Source: Siphonodentalium dalli
Taxonomy: Eukaryota > Mollusca > Scaphopoda > Gadilida > Siphonodentaliidae
Assembly: GCA_032622095.1 (NCBI GenBank)
Contig: CP136062.1
Location: forward strand, 155,242,875 to 155,306,874
Direction: 5' to 3'
Length of the DNA: 64,000 nucleotides
A program made the position numbers and the translations under genes. Below are positions 23,101 to 35,761 of the stretch, piece after piece (within the stretch, counting starts at the first letter, position 1; each line of letters begins with the position of its first letter). The notes beneath the pieces were generated by a model. That model saw nothing but the letters and a program-made list of their open reading frames with translations, was not told the DNA's origin and ran no database searches.

Positions 23101-25914
23101 CGATTCGGGCGTGGTGCCCACCAGAAGACTAATCAAAGGCTCCGGTGGTTCTAGACGCATGGTTATTCTCATCGTTCAGATATGTACCCCACATAATATA
23201 TAATATAAAAAAACCTGCTGTGTTGAGAGCACCATGCTATTATAATTAAACTGTATAACTGAATAATGCGCATATCGTTCTACAGAGGTACATATACGCG
23301 GTTCGTTCTAGATGAAACTTCCGAGCCGAACACTGAAACAAACGCAAAAATTTTTATTGATGTCAATTTTGCCCCCATTTGTGGCCAAATTATCCACCAC
23401 ATAATTAATTATGTTGTGCATCAGCGACACTTTTTAGAAACGTTTGTCTTATCTATTATGGTCTTAATCCAATTAACCGACACCAATTCCCGTTCAGTAT
23501 ATCATGTAGACGTCTACATATCAGTTTCTAAGAAAATCGTTGAATTAGTTTTATCAATTGTGTTGCTCCTCGTCCGTGATATCAATTCCTGACCCAAAAT
23601 GGAAGCCATCCGGAACATTTATGCTACGTCATTAGTGTTCGTATAGCACATATATCTACATATACGTTTGGGGACATCCAGGATACAAATGTGTTGTCAA
23701 TCTTGGTGGTTCGCCCCATCATTGACTTCGGCGGTGGAACTTTTGCAACTTTAAATCATACCTTAAATTCCATGTACAATGGACATGACTATATATAGGT
23801 TTGGTGGAAATCTAAATTGACATCAGCAAAGCGTGTATCATGTTTGAGCTCTTTCACTGATGCACAACTGTGACATCGACTTTCTTATCCTTAAACCAAA
23901 CCATTAGACTCCCTATAATCGATTACAGAATATTTTTTGTATAAATGTGTGGTCTGTGTCATTTGGGGACCTTTAAACTACACCATTAATGCCACTATGA
24001 TGGAGCTGGCTAACGACTCGTCAACTTAGCATTTCAATAACCCCCAAGGCAAGTATGCAAGGATGACTCGCATTTAATGTCCACAAATTTGAAGGACAGC
24101 GAACGAAAGAAATGATTTATTCCACCGAGCCCGTTTCTTATACCATTGAATTGTATGATAAATGTGTTTTGGGAGGTCTATTTTACTTTAAACAGTTAAC
24201 CATATATACCGCGTTCATATATCTAATGGTGGTATCTTAATAACAGGGTCGTTTGATTCTATATTTTATGGAAATACTAATAATGCAACACGTTCGAAAG
24301 AGATTCATAGAATTGTGGGTTGTTGTTGCTGCTGAAAATGTTCATGGGGAGCGATAGACCATCAGTAATGATAACGATATGGTACAAGTCTGAGTTAAGA
24401 ATAAGATTGGAATGGGCTTAGAGTAGTCATATCGGTTATCACAGGTAGAGTTTATAGTTTTGTTTAGAATGCGCTGTTAGTATTTTTGAATGACTCGGTG
24501 TACTCGCACCAACGGACTGAAGGCCGTTGGTACTTGCGCGAGTTATTGCTATATATCCATTGCTCTATTTAGTCTGATAACATTGGATCATTCAACGTGG
24601 CAATTTACAAACTTAGTTGGCGAAATGCTTTGTCCTAGATATGTATATATGTACTTCTGCAACTTTGTACAGTGGGTTCGGGTGTTATATCAGGGGATCC
24701 ACAAAGACACTTGTGGGTTGTCAAGTTGCAGGTATAATTTAATGACTGGAGAGGCGAATTCCTTTCGGATGCCGCTGATCATGAGGTAATGGTCGTTGTC
24801 CTCTATGTGTCCATATAATCAGTACGGGTGGTGGTCGGCGATGAAATGTGTGTATGTTTGATCATTTAAATCACTGCAGTTGAGTCTGGGGCGGGTGTGG
24901 TTAATATGTGTTTGCCTGGTATTAGCTTCATAATAATGTTGGTTAACTCCCTGGTCCCCATTTAGGAACTCTGTAAATTATGCCAGGGATGCATAACTTG
25001 TTTCGTTGTGGTCGATATTATTCCATAGGTCTATTGTTGAGGGAATTGAAGGCAGCGGAGCCGAACGTCGAGGCTTGGGGGAATTGGCCTGTCGGGTCTA
25101 AACATTTGTTATTTGAAAGCTTGTTGGGGTATCAGAGGCTTGCCGGACATTATTTTGTTCCCACCCGGTTTCCTTGTCATCGGAGAAACTTTGAGCCTTC
25201 GCAGCAACGTTACTTTTGGTGTGAACTATCGATCTTTTCCAAGAGGGTGGTATTTGCAATTGATCTGGGGGGAATAGTTTGGTTAGGGATCTTCTTCCTG
25301 GATTATACGGTACGGTCGTTGGTTGGAGTATTCATGAGGTTATTCACTTTCTCATAAATTAAAATTTTTATGAAGTGTCGGCTCGTTTGCCTACATTGGT
25401 GCTCGGCGTAATCAATCATGTATTGTTTGTCATTTTTGTTTGCTGATGTTTGGTATTCTTCTTAATAGTTTTGTGGGCATGGGTTTCACGTTGTTCATCT
25501 CTACTTTGAGGTGATTTGCGCACTCTGTAGTAGATTGCATAGCTGATTTAAAGAAAACCTTATGAATGCATAGATGTATTGACAGCCATAGTTTGTACGT
25601 TTCGGATGACATAGCATATTGTTTGTGTCGCCGGCGTCATCCCGGATTTGTGAACATCTGGCCACTTCCATAGCCGTCGATCGCACATGAGTAGTAGGTC
25701 CTCGGTCGATCGAGATTTGGGAGGCCGTCTGACCAAGTCAAGTGACGAAATGTCCTTTCTTTTTGTTGTAATTGAACTGTATATCATATTATTACTCATT
25801 TTACCTTGTGGGTCTGCAGTTGTATTCCGTTTTCCCGGATACTTAGTTTATATACTGTCTATTGCACGGAAGCGAGGAATATCGTCCAGAGAACTACGAT
25901 GTTAGGTATCAGTA
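23101..25914. other. Unassigned sequence upstream of the Helitron gene (copy A) and the end of the copied block
   Basis: No gene recognised. It contains part of dispersed repeat family X (23725-24165) and a short perfect hairpin, ACCAACGG / CCGTTGGT, at 24508-24531. The longest frame, 24980-25357 (125 codons, plus), looks like no family I know. Two of the three codon differences I noticed against copy B change the amino acid, which gives no hint of constraint. Similarity to copy B is visible up to 25620, where copy B leaves the window. Confidence 0.45.
23725..24165 (-). repeat. Dispersed repeat family X, member 1
   Basis: In the minus orientation it shares a series of words with 35895-36062 and 36862-37745. 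These are AAACGGGCTCGGTGGAATA, a CCTTCAAATTTGTGGACATT word, GTCATCCTTGCATACTTGCC followed by GGGTTATTGAAATGCT, and farther on GGAGTCTAATGGTTT and GGTATGATTTAAAGTTG. It has no coding capacity that I can see. Member 4 at 62105-62545 is its counterpart in copy B. Confidence 0.65.
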
Positions 25915-27580
25915 AAATTTGGCGGATGGTCAATCTTTCGTTTTTTTAGTTGCCAAATGAAAATAAAAGCAGATGATCGACAACTATCCCAGCAGACACC
26001 TCGGACTACCCATCGAATTATGGTCGGGCCAAAGACTTGTACATAGCCGGAGCGGTGACCCGTTAGTCATTGCTTATACCAGCATCTTGGTACATCACCA
26101 CAATGAGACAGGCGTTAGCAGTACACTGTTGAAACATTTATAAGTCATGAAGACGAAATTAACGGCACAATATACATGATAAACAGAACACACAACTAGA
26201 TACCAGAAAAAAAAAATAACAGGTGGCAGAAATTTAATCTGAAACACTGTGAGTGTCGTGACTAGCCGATTGATTGAGCCGGATCAACTCAACCACCCGT
26301 ATTGAAGAGATGTAGAACCAAAGAGGACCATGAGCTAAGCCATTACCACAGGTCGATGTCTCACTTGACACGGCTGCCCTAGTATTCCCAGAACTCCTGC
26401 ACCACACATCAAGGGATGCACCCCACGGCAAAAGTGGACCACTTTAGGGTAAATCTTTACGGGATTCTTAATAAGTGAACCTATTCTACCCGGGTCCATA
26501 CGGGGATGATTTCTTTATTATGATCAATTGGCAGCAAGCAATACAAAAATAGTGGTATATGTGGAGACAAATAAGTGTTGATAGAGATCACATGGTGAAT
26601 ATCCATGCACTCCCAATGGCGATTCCTCAATAAATCACCCGAATAGCCTAAAGTGAAATGGGTTTTGTATCAGATGCTGAAATGCGTCTACGATTATGTT
26701 AACTTGTCGGATTGCAATAGCTGTTCAACATAATTATAACAAGGCAATTTTGAAAGTCACATGTGAAACTAAAGACAAACTATGCATAGATGTCTGAAAT
26801 ATCAGAGCTCATGGAACTATGTATGATATGGACAGGAATGTCACCCCAATAGCCTCGGGTGGTATTCCGTTCTCGATCGGGCGATACACATCCGCGTTGC
26901 ACTCAAGCACTAGCGACAACTGTATACTGTACTTACATATTTGCCCAAACACGTCTCGTCTTGCTCTCGTTTCCATCGATCACACCTACGCGACTATAGA
27001 TATAAAGAACCATATTCGACATTGGTATGCGACTTATGCATGATGGCATATTAACGATGTATCCATCGGCGGCACGAATGTGGCAATAATTATACCTCCA
27101 ATACCCATCTTACAATTGGTTATACATAAGGACTTGATAAAGCATACTGAGGTGTGAGATGATAACATAAGAGAGGATAGCACAAGTCTGAGTATTTTAA
27201 GTTCTCTCCTCTAAGTTTTTCAGTCTTCTAGAACCAAGAGCGTTTGGTGGGAAGATTCCATTGCACGATATTTGAAAGTAGAAATAATTCATCACATTGC
27301 TCTTTTAAATTTTACAATTATTTTGTCCTTTAACGTACATATATAATGAACTAACTTGTGTCCCTTCTCTGGTATGCAGTCAGCAACAACCTGCTAAACC
27401 GAGGGGTGACATTGGCATCCGGTGTATGATGTACAGCTGAAATGCGGGCATATAACTATACTTCAGTAATGCAGAATATTAACTCACCAGTACAAGGTTA
27501 CAGTCCGTTACACTCTATTTCCCAGAACAAAGTACCAGTGGTGTACGCTTGAGGATGTTCTTGGGACGGAGACTCGTGAT
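25915..27580 (-). mobile_element. LINE 5' region, copy 1 (truncated after the ORF1 start)
   Basis: This matches 33840-35325 over its whole length with many differences (roughly 80% by eye). In both copies the left end holds a MATKK-type start on the minus strand; copy 2 continues into a recognisable ORF1, whereas here the sequence stops resembling LINE just left of 25915. That marks the unit as the 5' untranslated region plus ORF1 start of a minus-strand LINE. Shared landmarks are GATGATCGACAACTATC, GAGACAGGCGTTA, ACACTGTGAG.G.CGTGACTAGC, CCAAAGAGGACCATGAGC and ATATCAGAGCTCATGGAACT. Relative to copy 2 it has about 230 extra bases near 26530-26760. Confidence 0.65.
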
Positions 27581-28049
27581 ACGAGAATACCGATTTCTGG
27601 TTTCGCAGTAACGACATAGGTTATTTCTTTGATTGTTCATCATTCGCACGTTAGGTTGATTTTACAACTATTTATTTATATTATTCTCACATTGTTTGAT
27701 ATCACACTGCCGTTATGGTACATTCATACGCTTGCAATATTGCACTGAAAACTGCAGAAATGCCAGCTGTAAAATAGTCAAAACGGATTTTTGTGACAGT
27801 TGTCAACCAATAAGCTTTAACAATGATCATGTAGAACTGCGATTTTTTGCATGATTGCTGATTGATTGGTTTGGGTTTAAGATCACTTTCAGCAGCCAAG
27901 ACCATAATACGACATTGCCAGTTTTAGTGGTGGATGAAATCCGCACATTTACGGCTAATCTAAACTCTCATCGGCCATGTGCGGCAAACCACTGGCCATC
28001 GGCGAGTGATTGGCAACTCCACCAGATAACGATTTCAAGTTAGAATGTC
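27581..28049. other. AT-rich stretch, nothing recognised
   Basis: Short open frames only, with no domain, repeat or RNA signature that I could support. Confidence 0.4.
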
Positions 28050-28145
28050 CATGATGGAAATATCTGGATTTGAACCCTCATCGCCAGCGCTGGAGGACGA
28101 GTCGGCTTCGAGTTGTACCCCTATCCGACTGAACCATCGATACAC
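28050..28145 (-). mobile_element. Candidate tRNA-derived SINE head
   Basis: On the minus strand there is an A-box-like TGGTTCAGTCGG (28136-28125), then, about 47 bases on, a B-box-like GGGTTCAAATCC (28077-28066). The pair spans 71 bases against about 55 in an ordinary tRNA, which would fit a long-variable-arm tRNA ancestor (Leu or Ser type) or drift. I could not fold a convincing cloverleaf, so a functional tRNA is unlikely. A tRNA-derived SINE promoter is the better reading. Confidence 0.4.
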
Positions 28146-29784
28146 CCGCGTGATTGCTGATATCGCTGAGCTATTTACAATTATATTAAGAACACAGTGC
28201 GTGTTGGTATTCTTATGCCTGTCAAAATAATGTCACTTGATATGTTGGAATGTGAGATCGACACGGCCAGCGCCATCGATGGGATGCTGCTGATATATAT
28301 ATACGAGTACCATAAATGTTACATAGAGATGAGATGGTGCGCCCGCACTTGGCTCAACGAAGAAATGCGGCGACTTTCTGACCTTCGATAAATCGCAGTG
28401 TAAGTCACCCTTGTAACATACATACACTATTTAATCTGAATCTGTATTATCAAACTTTCCAACTATTGGACATTCCCATCGTAACACAACCAATAGTTGA
28501 GAAGTCTCAACTGATTGCTGCATTTCAGTCGAAAATTCGGTCCTTCAGTCTAAACACACAATAATACTCTTTGTTATATCAAATTATCAGCACAAAATTC
28601 AAAATAGTTTCGTCGGAAATTTCCAATTAATGTTGTGTCAGGCATTAAATGTCAAACTGTTGTACTCTTGGAAATCCACCCTGACACATGTCCCTGGTGG
28701 TAAGTATTGCATTGATTGAAATATAGGTTTATAAAAATACTTGAGTATGTTCATATATAGTAACTGATTGGGCTATCCGGCGTTGTCCATGCGAGTTAGA
28801 ATGTATTTTTGATATGCTTTATTTGAGTACTAAATTTACATAATCATAGCCTACACACAATAATTTACTGCATAGGTGTATATATGTATACATATGTATA
28901 TATGATTGATGTATCAATGTCAAAGAATAACCATTGCAACTGCTGTCAAGACCCCCACCATGACAAAAGCAATTTTCAACACAACTTTATTACATCAATG
29001 CAGTGTTTAAGATAATCGCTAGACTATGTTCGCCCGGGTTCTAACCCAAACATATTCGAAAATCTGCACCTCTCAATGTGCCATTCCGATCGATACATTG
29101 CCATTTCGATAATAAATGAGAAACTGTTCAAGCTCATTGAATTAAGCACATTTGAAACAACGAATACCCATACTGAGTTATTGCCTCCATAAATCTTACG
29201 TTTGGTGAAGTTGGCGACAATGTTAGTGTCAATTCTGCCAGCCCCCGTCACCCTAGCTCCCAATTTTCTGATTTGAGAAGTACCACTATTATGCCACGTC
29301 ATGAGAGTGCTCGCGTATAACGGAGAAGCGTATACATGCATAATTAAGTACGACAATCGCCGATACCAAAATGTTCTATCAACGCCCCTCCCCGATACAC
29401 AATTCGTATCAAGGACAACCACTAATTCATCATTTGGGAATAAATTATTTGATAAAATACTAATTTAAAAAAAAAAAAAAATACTAAAACAAAATACAGA
29501 ACCAAAAAAAAGAATAATAATATGCATAAGAAAGAGGATAACAGCAAACTCACTCAACATTATATTAAGACAAAACAAAACAATTGTGGTGCAAAATAAG
29601 GAAATGTCCGATAAAAATGACTGGACAATTTCTTAAATGAGACCATTACATTGGGTGGATAATAATTGAATTAACTTACTGGAAATTCCCAACTTATCCC
29701 AAGTCCGCTAAGTTAGATATATTGTAGGCCCATGTACCTATCATCGCCACTCTCCAATGGATTAAAATTTTCCAACTAGTACTT
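28146..29784. other. Unassigned stretch
   Basis: No recognised gene. A 132-codon minus-strand frame (29024-29422) has no familiar domain. An A-rich tract lies at about 29464-29515. Confidence 0.4.
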
Positions 29785-30030
29785 CATTCCGTCCAGCTGA
29801 TGGAAACTCCCAAATTGACACCCCTATAATAAAGGTTCGAATGGTTTCCAAATGATGACCATTCTGTCCAGATGTTGGAAACCTCAACAAATACCCCAAT
29901 AATAAAGGTTCGAATGGTTTCCAGCTGATGACCATTCTGTCCATATGTTGAAAACTCCCCAACTGACACCCCTATAATAAAGGTTCGAAAGGTTTTCAGC
30001 TGATGACAATTCAATCCAAACAGTTGACCG
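29785..30030 (+). repeat. Tandem repeat, 75-bp unit, about 3.3 copies
   Basis: The word ATAATAAAGGTTCGAA recurs at about 29827, 29901 and 29976. Each is followed by GGTTTCCA..TGATGACCATTC and a GTTGGAAACTC-like segment, with ACTGACACCCCT before the next copy. Units differ by several substitutions. No coding role is evident. Confidence 0.8.
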
Positions 30031-30619
30031 AAATTAGGATATCATTCCAATTTTGGTCCAAAAATAGAAGAATTAAAACAATTTCAACCATTTTTAGTTT
30101 AAACATATTTATTTGTCTAATCTATATAACCCATGACATATAACACATATATTGTGGAATTGGAGGACAGGTCCTAAATCACTTATGGGTACCCATCTCC
30201 CATATCACTGATAAATAAATAATTAGTAATAGCAAACCAACTTGACTACAAAACAAGTTGAACATATCACCGGTCACCCCCACCATTTTTGTCATGTTCC
30301 TCCAACTAACTTACCAGGCATGGATGACATTTCCAACTGCTAAACGTTTTACCAAGGTTGCAGGTGAGACACCAAATACAAGTTTGTGAAACCCGAGTTC
30401 CAACTTTAAAACAACCCGTTTGTTTTAAACTTGATATCCAGTCTAAATATAACGGTGAATGCTCAGCAATTGACATGGATTTCACAATTTCATTCGTCAC
30501 CGAACGGATATCAATAGTCTCAGAACAGGTGAGTGGCCACATGTGAGACTCATACATGGGGTGACTATATGGTTTTTGTTGTGGTGGAGGATTTCATCTT
30601 CTAATTCCAATCTGCATCC
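30031..30619. other. AT-rich stretch before the LINE ORF2 relic
   Basis: No gene recognised. The 30358-30546 frame might be upstream LINE sequence, but no RT motif is visible in it. Confidence 0.35.
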
Positions 30620-32275
30620 CACCAAATTCCCAACTATAGAGAAAACGGACGACACGACGCTCGTACTTGTTGGTTCTGAAAATAGTCTACGTGAATCGTA
30701 CTTAACACTGGACGAATTTGCTCGGATATCGGGTCTGCGCATAAATCCTGAAAAATATCAAGCAGGCATGGATAGGGATAGGGTCACAAAATAAAATACG
30801 ACAAGCTATTACGGAACTAAACCTGTCTACTGTAAGCATTTAAAAAAATTTAGGGATACATTTCGACACTAATTTAATAATCATGAATATAAAATACAAT
30901 GATAGACTCGAAGATATAGAAAAGATCACAAACATTTGGAAACACAGACTCCTGACCCCTTTAGGTAGAATAACAGTTGTCAAATCCCTCATCTTACCAA
31001 AATCGACCCACTTATTTATAACTCTTCCACGTCCAGATACAGCTTTTTTGAAAGCCCTAAATACCTGTTTATACAATTTCATTTCGAATTCCAAACGTGA
31101 TAGAATAAAAAGCAAACAACTATGTGCCGACCATATGCGCGGAGGTTTGAAGATGATTAATGTTGAAAACTTTGAGAGCGCCATGAAAATTAACTGGATA
31201 CGACGCTTGATTTGCAAACAATCGAAATGGGCTTCATTGTGCAATACCACCCATTTATTAAACGACCCAATATCTCTCACTTACCATGCAAATTATATTG
31301 TAAAGCAAACAAACAAGTTCGCAAATCCATTCTAGAGAGATGATTTCGGCGCATGGTGTAAACTTATGCGATCAAATAATTCAAATAATAATATTATGGC
31401 CTCAAATATCTGGAATAATCCGAATATAAAAATCGGAGGTTCGTCGATCAACTTTAAATCTTGGAGAGATGCGGGGATATATTTTATAAATGATCAATTC
31501 CAACCAGATAGTAAATGCCATACCCCATATACATTATATTCAACTTTCAACATCGTGTCGATTTCATAACAATCAGCAACACAATACGTCATATACTGTC
31601 ATTGGCAAGTTCTCTTAATCAACCCTTAATTCGTGTACCCTGCACATGGCCACACAATAATCTTCCTCCGATACTCCGTGACTTAAAAGGCGGACATTAT
31701 TTTACACAATTCTAGCAAGTGGGAACACTATGCCGAATGCATGCCAAAAATGGGAATCCGAAATAGGCGAATAGATAGAAAATTGGGAAGATTATTTGAG
31801 CATTCCCTTTAAAATCGGTACGAAATTACAGTGGCTCCAATTCAGAATCAATACACGAATTATTAGTACCAATACATTTCTGAAGGTGGCTAACATTCGA
31901 GTCGATGGTTTTTGTAATCGCTGTCAAAACATACAAGAAACAAATACTAATATTTGCTGGGATTGTCCCCATGTCCAAACTTTTATAAACGAAATTTTAA
32001 CATGGACAAGAAACAACCAATTCCCCGTTGATCTACAAAAAATAATATCATTTTCGGTATAGTTCATGAACACAGAAATTAAAAAAGTTATATTTTCCTG
32101 CTGGTTTTGAAACAATATATGTATAGAACAAAATTCACGCCCATGCAGTTGTCTCGCTTGTTCCTTTGTGATGTCAAATTTAGATATGAATGCGAGAGAT
32201 ACAGCGCAAAATGTAATATGAATCGTGACTTCGATAACCAGTGGCTGACACTTCGATATGCCTTAAAAATTCTGT
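30620..32275 (+). pseudogene. L1/Tx1-like LINE ORF2, 3' half (relic)
   Basis: It begins at the RT catalytic box TDDTTLVLVG (about 30646-30675; the usual first residue A or F is T here) and continues through SGLRINPEK. After a frame change, 30883-31335 encodes LEDIEKITNIWKHRLLTPLG with RITVVKSLILPK, then a RDRIKSKQLCADHMRGGLKM segment, typical of the region after the thumb in L1/Tx1-type LINEs of aquatic invertebrates. Next come the DGFCNRCQ...ETNTNICWDCP zinc-binding C-terminal motif (about 31898-31976) and, in another frame, a FRYECERY-containing tail near 32173-32200. Several frame changes and stops show it is long dead, and the 5' half (endonuclease and RT fingers) is missing. Confidence 0.85.
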
Positions 32276-33138
32276 GAAATTGTGGATATTGCTCAATAAA
32301 CTAGAAACAAAACTGAACTAATGTGGGTATCTAAACGCAGCAACTGTGTTTAGACAAAGCCATGCATTATACCAAAATTAAACAAAATACATACAAATAA
32401 AAACACAGAAACCAGAGCGAGAGTGCTCGATTGCGGTCGGAACCATTAAGAAACTGACCATTGTGCAAACACAGATAACACATAATATCAAAATAGACAA
32501 CAATACTGCTTTGAGAACAGCCAAGATATAAAACCTGTATAAAATTAGACAGCAAAATTTAATTTAATTTAACAAGGCTCCGGCATATAACATTTGAAGT
32601 AGCTGGCAAATAAACCTCATGAATGGTTGATAATTTATTTATAATCTGTTGAATATGGGGTCAATTCAACAAGTTGATAATTGGTTAGTTGACTCAGTAG
32701 TTGATCCCTCGCCCAACAGCCAGCCTCCCTCCACATAGCATACATGGTATCCACTTCCCTCCATGTTAACATGTTCTCTCGAAGCATAGCATCGAACATT
32801 AAAAACTCAAAGATCAAACGCTGTTTCCGAGAGTCAAAGATTTGACAGATTTTGGAGATTTTTGTTTTTGAACAATATGATCAACTTGCATAGATTGTTT
32901 CGGGTGATCTGTCTCGACAGAGGAGACGTAATCCATTACTTGCGCTACTGGTTCTGGAATAGGAATAGTATCACTATTCCTGCAGGAATAGTATCACTAT
33001 TCCTGCACGTGCGTTGCTAGTGATACACTGACGAGTTTAGTTTGACTCTGTGTTTGAGTGCTGTCGCCAGCACACGTTTTGTAGACCCTATTGTTGAGTA
33101 CGTAATCTGTGGCCGAGGACAAACTATTTTCTTAGCAT
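32276..33138. other. Unassigned, with a tandem hairpin
   Basis: No gene recognised. A stretch near 32268-32340 resembles 35474-35552, suggesting a shared retroelement 3' region. A duplicated hairpin lies at 32961-33006. Confidence 0.4.
32961..33006. repeat. Two tandem copies of a 23-base hairpin unit
   Basis: Each unit reads AGGAATAG, TATCA, CTATTCCT, then GC, so it folds as an 8-bp stem with a 5-base loop. The two units abut, creating CCTGCAGG at the junction. The whole can therefore also fold as one larger cruciform. Confidence 0.8.
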
Positions 33139-33879
33139 CTATATATGACATATTCGTCTCAGCAATATATCATTGAATCTTGAATTCATACTCCAAATTG
33201 GGACATGGATGATCCATTGAAGCATGTTAACCTTGAGAGTTTGAACATTGCTTAATATTCGTACAACCCTTATGACCAGGAATGGAACAGTGTGCGCACC
33301 TGGTTTCTTCACTTTTACAATGTTCATGGTCATAGCCTTGACATTTAAAACATTGCAATGGGTTTGGAACATATGTGCTTATATCCGTCTTCATATACCG
33401 AACCTTCAATGTCGGTGGATGGTCGCAACGACTGAAGGTCAGAAGATAATTATTCAACGGAACGTTTTGACCATCAACTGTCTTAGTAAATCTACGGACT
33501 TCTGGAACTCCCTATGGTGTTCTCAGCCAATATCTCTGATTCAAAGGAATCAGCTATATCGCGAATTCTCAACACAGCTCTACTACTGTTCAATGACTTG
33601 AGATGTGTGAGCAATATTGGTGTTTGTGCAATGGATGTTAATTGAATAAGAGCGTTTGCTTGAATTTTTCTTGAATATTTGATCAGAAGAGATCCACTTA
33701 GTGGCCAGTCCTGATCGGTTTGACAGATTTTGATTGTCCGGCTATGCTTTGTAGCGTTTTATCAATAACAAATGCAGAAGGTTTTCGTGACATTTGATCA
33801 AAACCAAGTACTAAGGAAATACCTCAGCATCAGTGGAACTTGGTGGAAGGTCAATTTTACGTTTTTTTTTAGTTGCCAT
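33139..33879 (-). pseudogene. LINE ORF1 (nucleic-acid-binding, zinc-knuckle) relic
   Basis: A minus-strand relic starting MATKKKRKIDLPPSSTDAEV (ATG at 33879). It ends after a segment with ISTYVPNPLQCFKCQGYDH and two Cys-rich knuckles (CFKC...HEHC and CAHC...HKGC, about 33355-33285). The pattern YxPNPLRCFKCQ.FGH is characteristic of the ORF1 of jockey/CR1-like LINEs in molluscs, amphioxus and corals. ORF1 proteins bind LINE RNA as a ribonucleoprotein. Knuckle spacing is shorter than the usual CX2CX4HX4C, and stops and frame changes occur between the ends, so it is dead. Its 5' region continues to 35325. Confidence 0.75.
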
Positions 33880-35325
33880 ATGAAAAGCGGATGATCGACA
33901 ACTATCCTCGCAGCCGCCTCGGACTACCCACCGAATTAAGGTCGGGTCAAAGATTGGTACATAGCTGAATTGTGACCGGTTTAGATACTTCACATATCAG
34001 CCTATCGGTACCTCGCCATAATGAGACAGGCGTTAACAGTATATTATTGAAACATTTAAGTCACGAAGACGAAATTAATGGCACAACACACACGAACAAC
34101 AACACACTACTAGACACCGGAAACAAAATACAGCAGACGGCAGAAATGTAATCTGAAACACTGTGAGGGACGTGACTAGCCGATTGATTGAGCCGGGTCA
34201 ACTCAGCCACCCGTCTTGAAGAGATGTGGGACCAAAGAGGACCATGAGCTAAGCCGTTACCACAGGTCGATGTCTCACTTGACACAGCTGCCCTAGTATC
34301 CCCAGAACTCCTGCACCACACATCAATGGATGTACCCCTCTGCAAAAGTGGGCAACTTTATGGATTCTTACCTCTGGCAGTGGGACAGTAAACACATTCT
34401 ACCCGGGCCCACACGGGGAAATATTTCTTTATTATGATCAATTAGCAGCAAGCATTAGAAAAAAAACAGTGTTATGTTGAAATTAAAGACAAGTCATGGA
34501 TAGATGTCTGAAATATCAGAGCTCATGGAACTATGTATGATATGTCACTGATATGGACAGGAATGTCACCCCAAGAACCTCGGGTTGCAGTCCGTTCTGG
34601 GTAGGGCGACACATATCCTCGTTGCTCTCAAGCACCGGCGATAACGGCATACTGTACTTGCATATTTTCCCAAACACGTCTCGTGTTGCCCTCGTTTCCA
34701 TCGATCACACTTACGCGACTATAGATATAAAGAACCATAGTTGACATTGCTATGTGGATTATGCATGGCGGCATGTTAATCGGCGTCATTACTGTGGCAT
34801 CATTGTAAAGTACACAAGAAATTGACAAAGCATAGTGAATTGTTTGATGATAACATAAGAGAGGATCGCAGTTCACGTCTAAGGTTTGGAGTCCTCTCTT
34901 AAGTGTTCCGTCTTTTAGAACCAAGAGCGTTTGGTGAGAAGATTTAATTGCACGATATTTGAAAGTAGAAATAATTCATCAAATTGCTCTCTTAAGTTTC
35001 ACAATTAGTGTTTTCCTTTAAATTATATATATGTAATGTTCGAAATTGTGTCCCTGTTATGCAGTCAGCAACAAAACATGCTAAACAGATGGGTGAGGTA
35101 CATGTGGTATTGGAATCCGGTGTATGATTTGCAGCTGAAATGTGGGCATATAACTATATGTCAGTACATGTATATTAATAACCTCTATATATTTTCGGCT
35201 TAGACAACGCGTTCGTATTATGTATGTTAGCTGAAATGCAGAATATTAACTTATCAGTACAAGGTTCCACCCCGTTTTTCACAACAAAGTACCAAATTGT
35301 GTACACATGTGGATTGTCTTGTGAC
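33880..35325 (-). mobile_element. LINE 5' region, copy 2 (upstream of ORF1)
   Basis: Upstream of the minus-strand ORF1 start. It is colinear with 25950-27580, which places the 5' end of the LINE unit near 35325 and gives a 5' untranslated region of about 1.4 kb. Short frames here are paralogous to those in copy 1 (the SSETSTCGNGLAHGPLW segment is seen in both), which may reflect shared descent and not coding. Confidence 0.65.
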
Positions 35326-35761
35326 GGTCTTGTATATAATCCACACCAAACTGCCCAGTGCGATAATCAGGGGACACAGTATCTCTGTGCACATGTCTGC
35401 TGATGATAATTAGCTGTACATTTCTGTTGACAACCCCTATTGCTTTACAACTATAATGGAACAGTGCAATTATTTTGTGAAATCGTGGATGGTGGCCAAT
35501 AAACTGAAACTAATTAGTGACAAAACTGAAGAAATGTGAGTGTCTAATCTGGCATACGTAAAGAAAGTTAGCATATATGTTATGACTTTTGATGACACTC
35601 AAGTTCACACTCCTACAAGCCACATATGCAAGGCAATATACACTGAACTTCGGCGACATTGGAAAATGAGAAAATATATTCAAAACGACTCAATTTTTTA
35701 AAAACGTTAGTCATCTCTAAGTATCAGTCGACCTGACTACAACAATTCTATTTTAATTGGT
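35326..35761. other. Unassigned
   Basis: No gene recognised. 35474-35552 resembles 32268-32340. Confidence 0.4.

Larger units (their letters stand above)
1..25620 (+). repeat. Large direct duplication, copy A (interrupted)
   Basis: Positions 1-8284 match 50641-58918, and 20543-25620 match 58924-64000, colinear and in the same orientation, with occasional substitutions and small indels. The block 8285-20542 is absent from copy B. Both copies run past a window edge, so the duplicated length is at least 13.3 kb. The divergence (about 1% by eye, not computed) fits either a recent tandem duplication with a period near 50.6 kb or two alleles placed end to end by an assembler. Confidence 0.95.

Noticed and set aside
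23266-23592. 108-codon frame present in both copies
   Set aside because: Same reasoning: duplicated by descent, hydrophobic AT-rich composition, no domain.
24980-25357. 125-codon plus-strand frame also open in copy B (63360-63737)
   Set aside because: No recognisable family. Two of three codon differences noticed are amino-acid changing, so there is no sign of constraint.
29024-29110. tRNA-like A and B boxes on the minus strand (TGGCACATTGAGAGG and GGGTTAGAACCC)
   Set aside because: The spacing is too short for a tRNA and no cloverleaf stems form; the B-box-like word is itself a palindrome likely to occur by chance.
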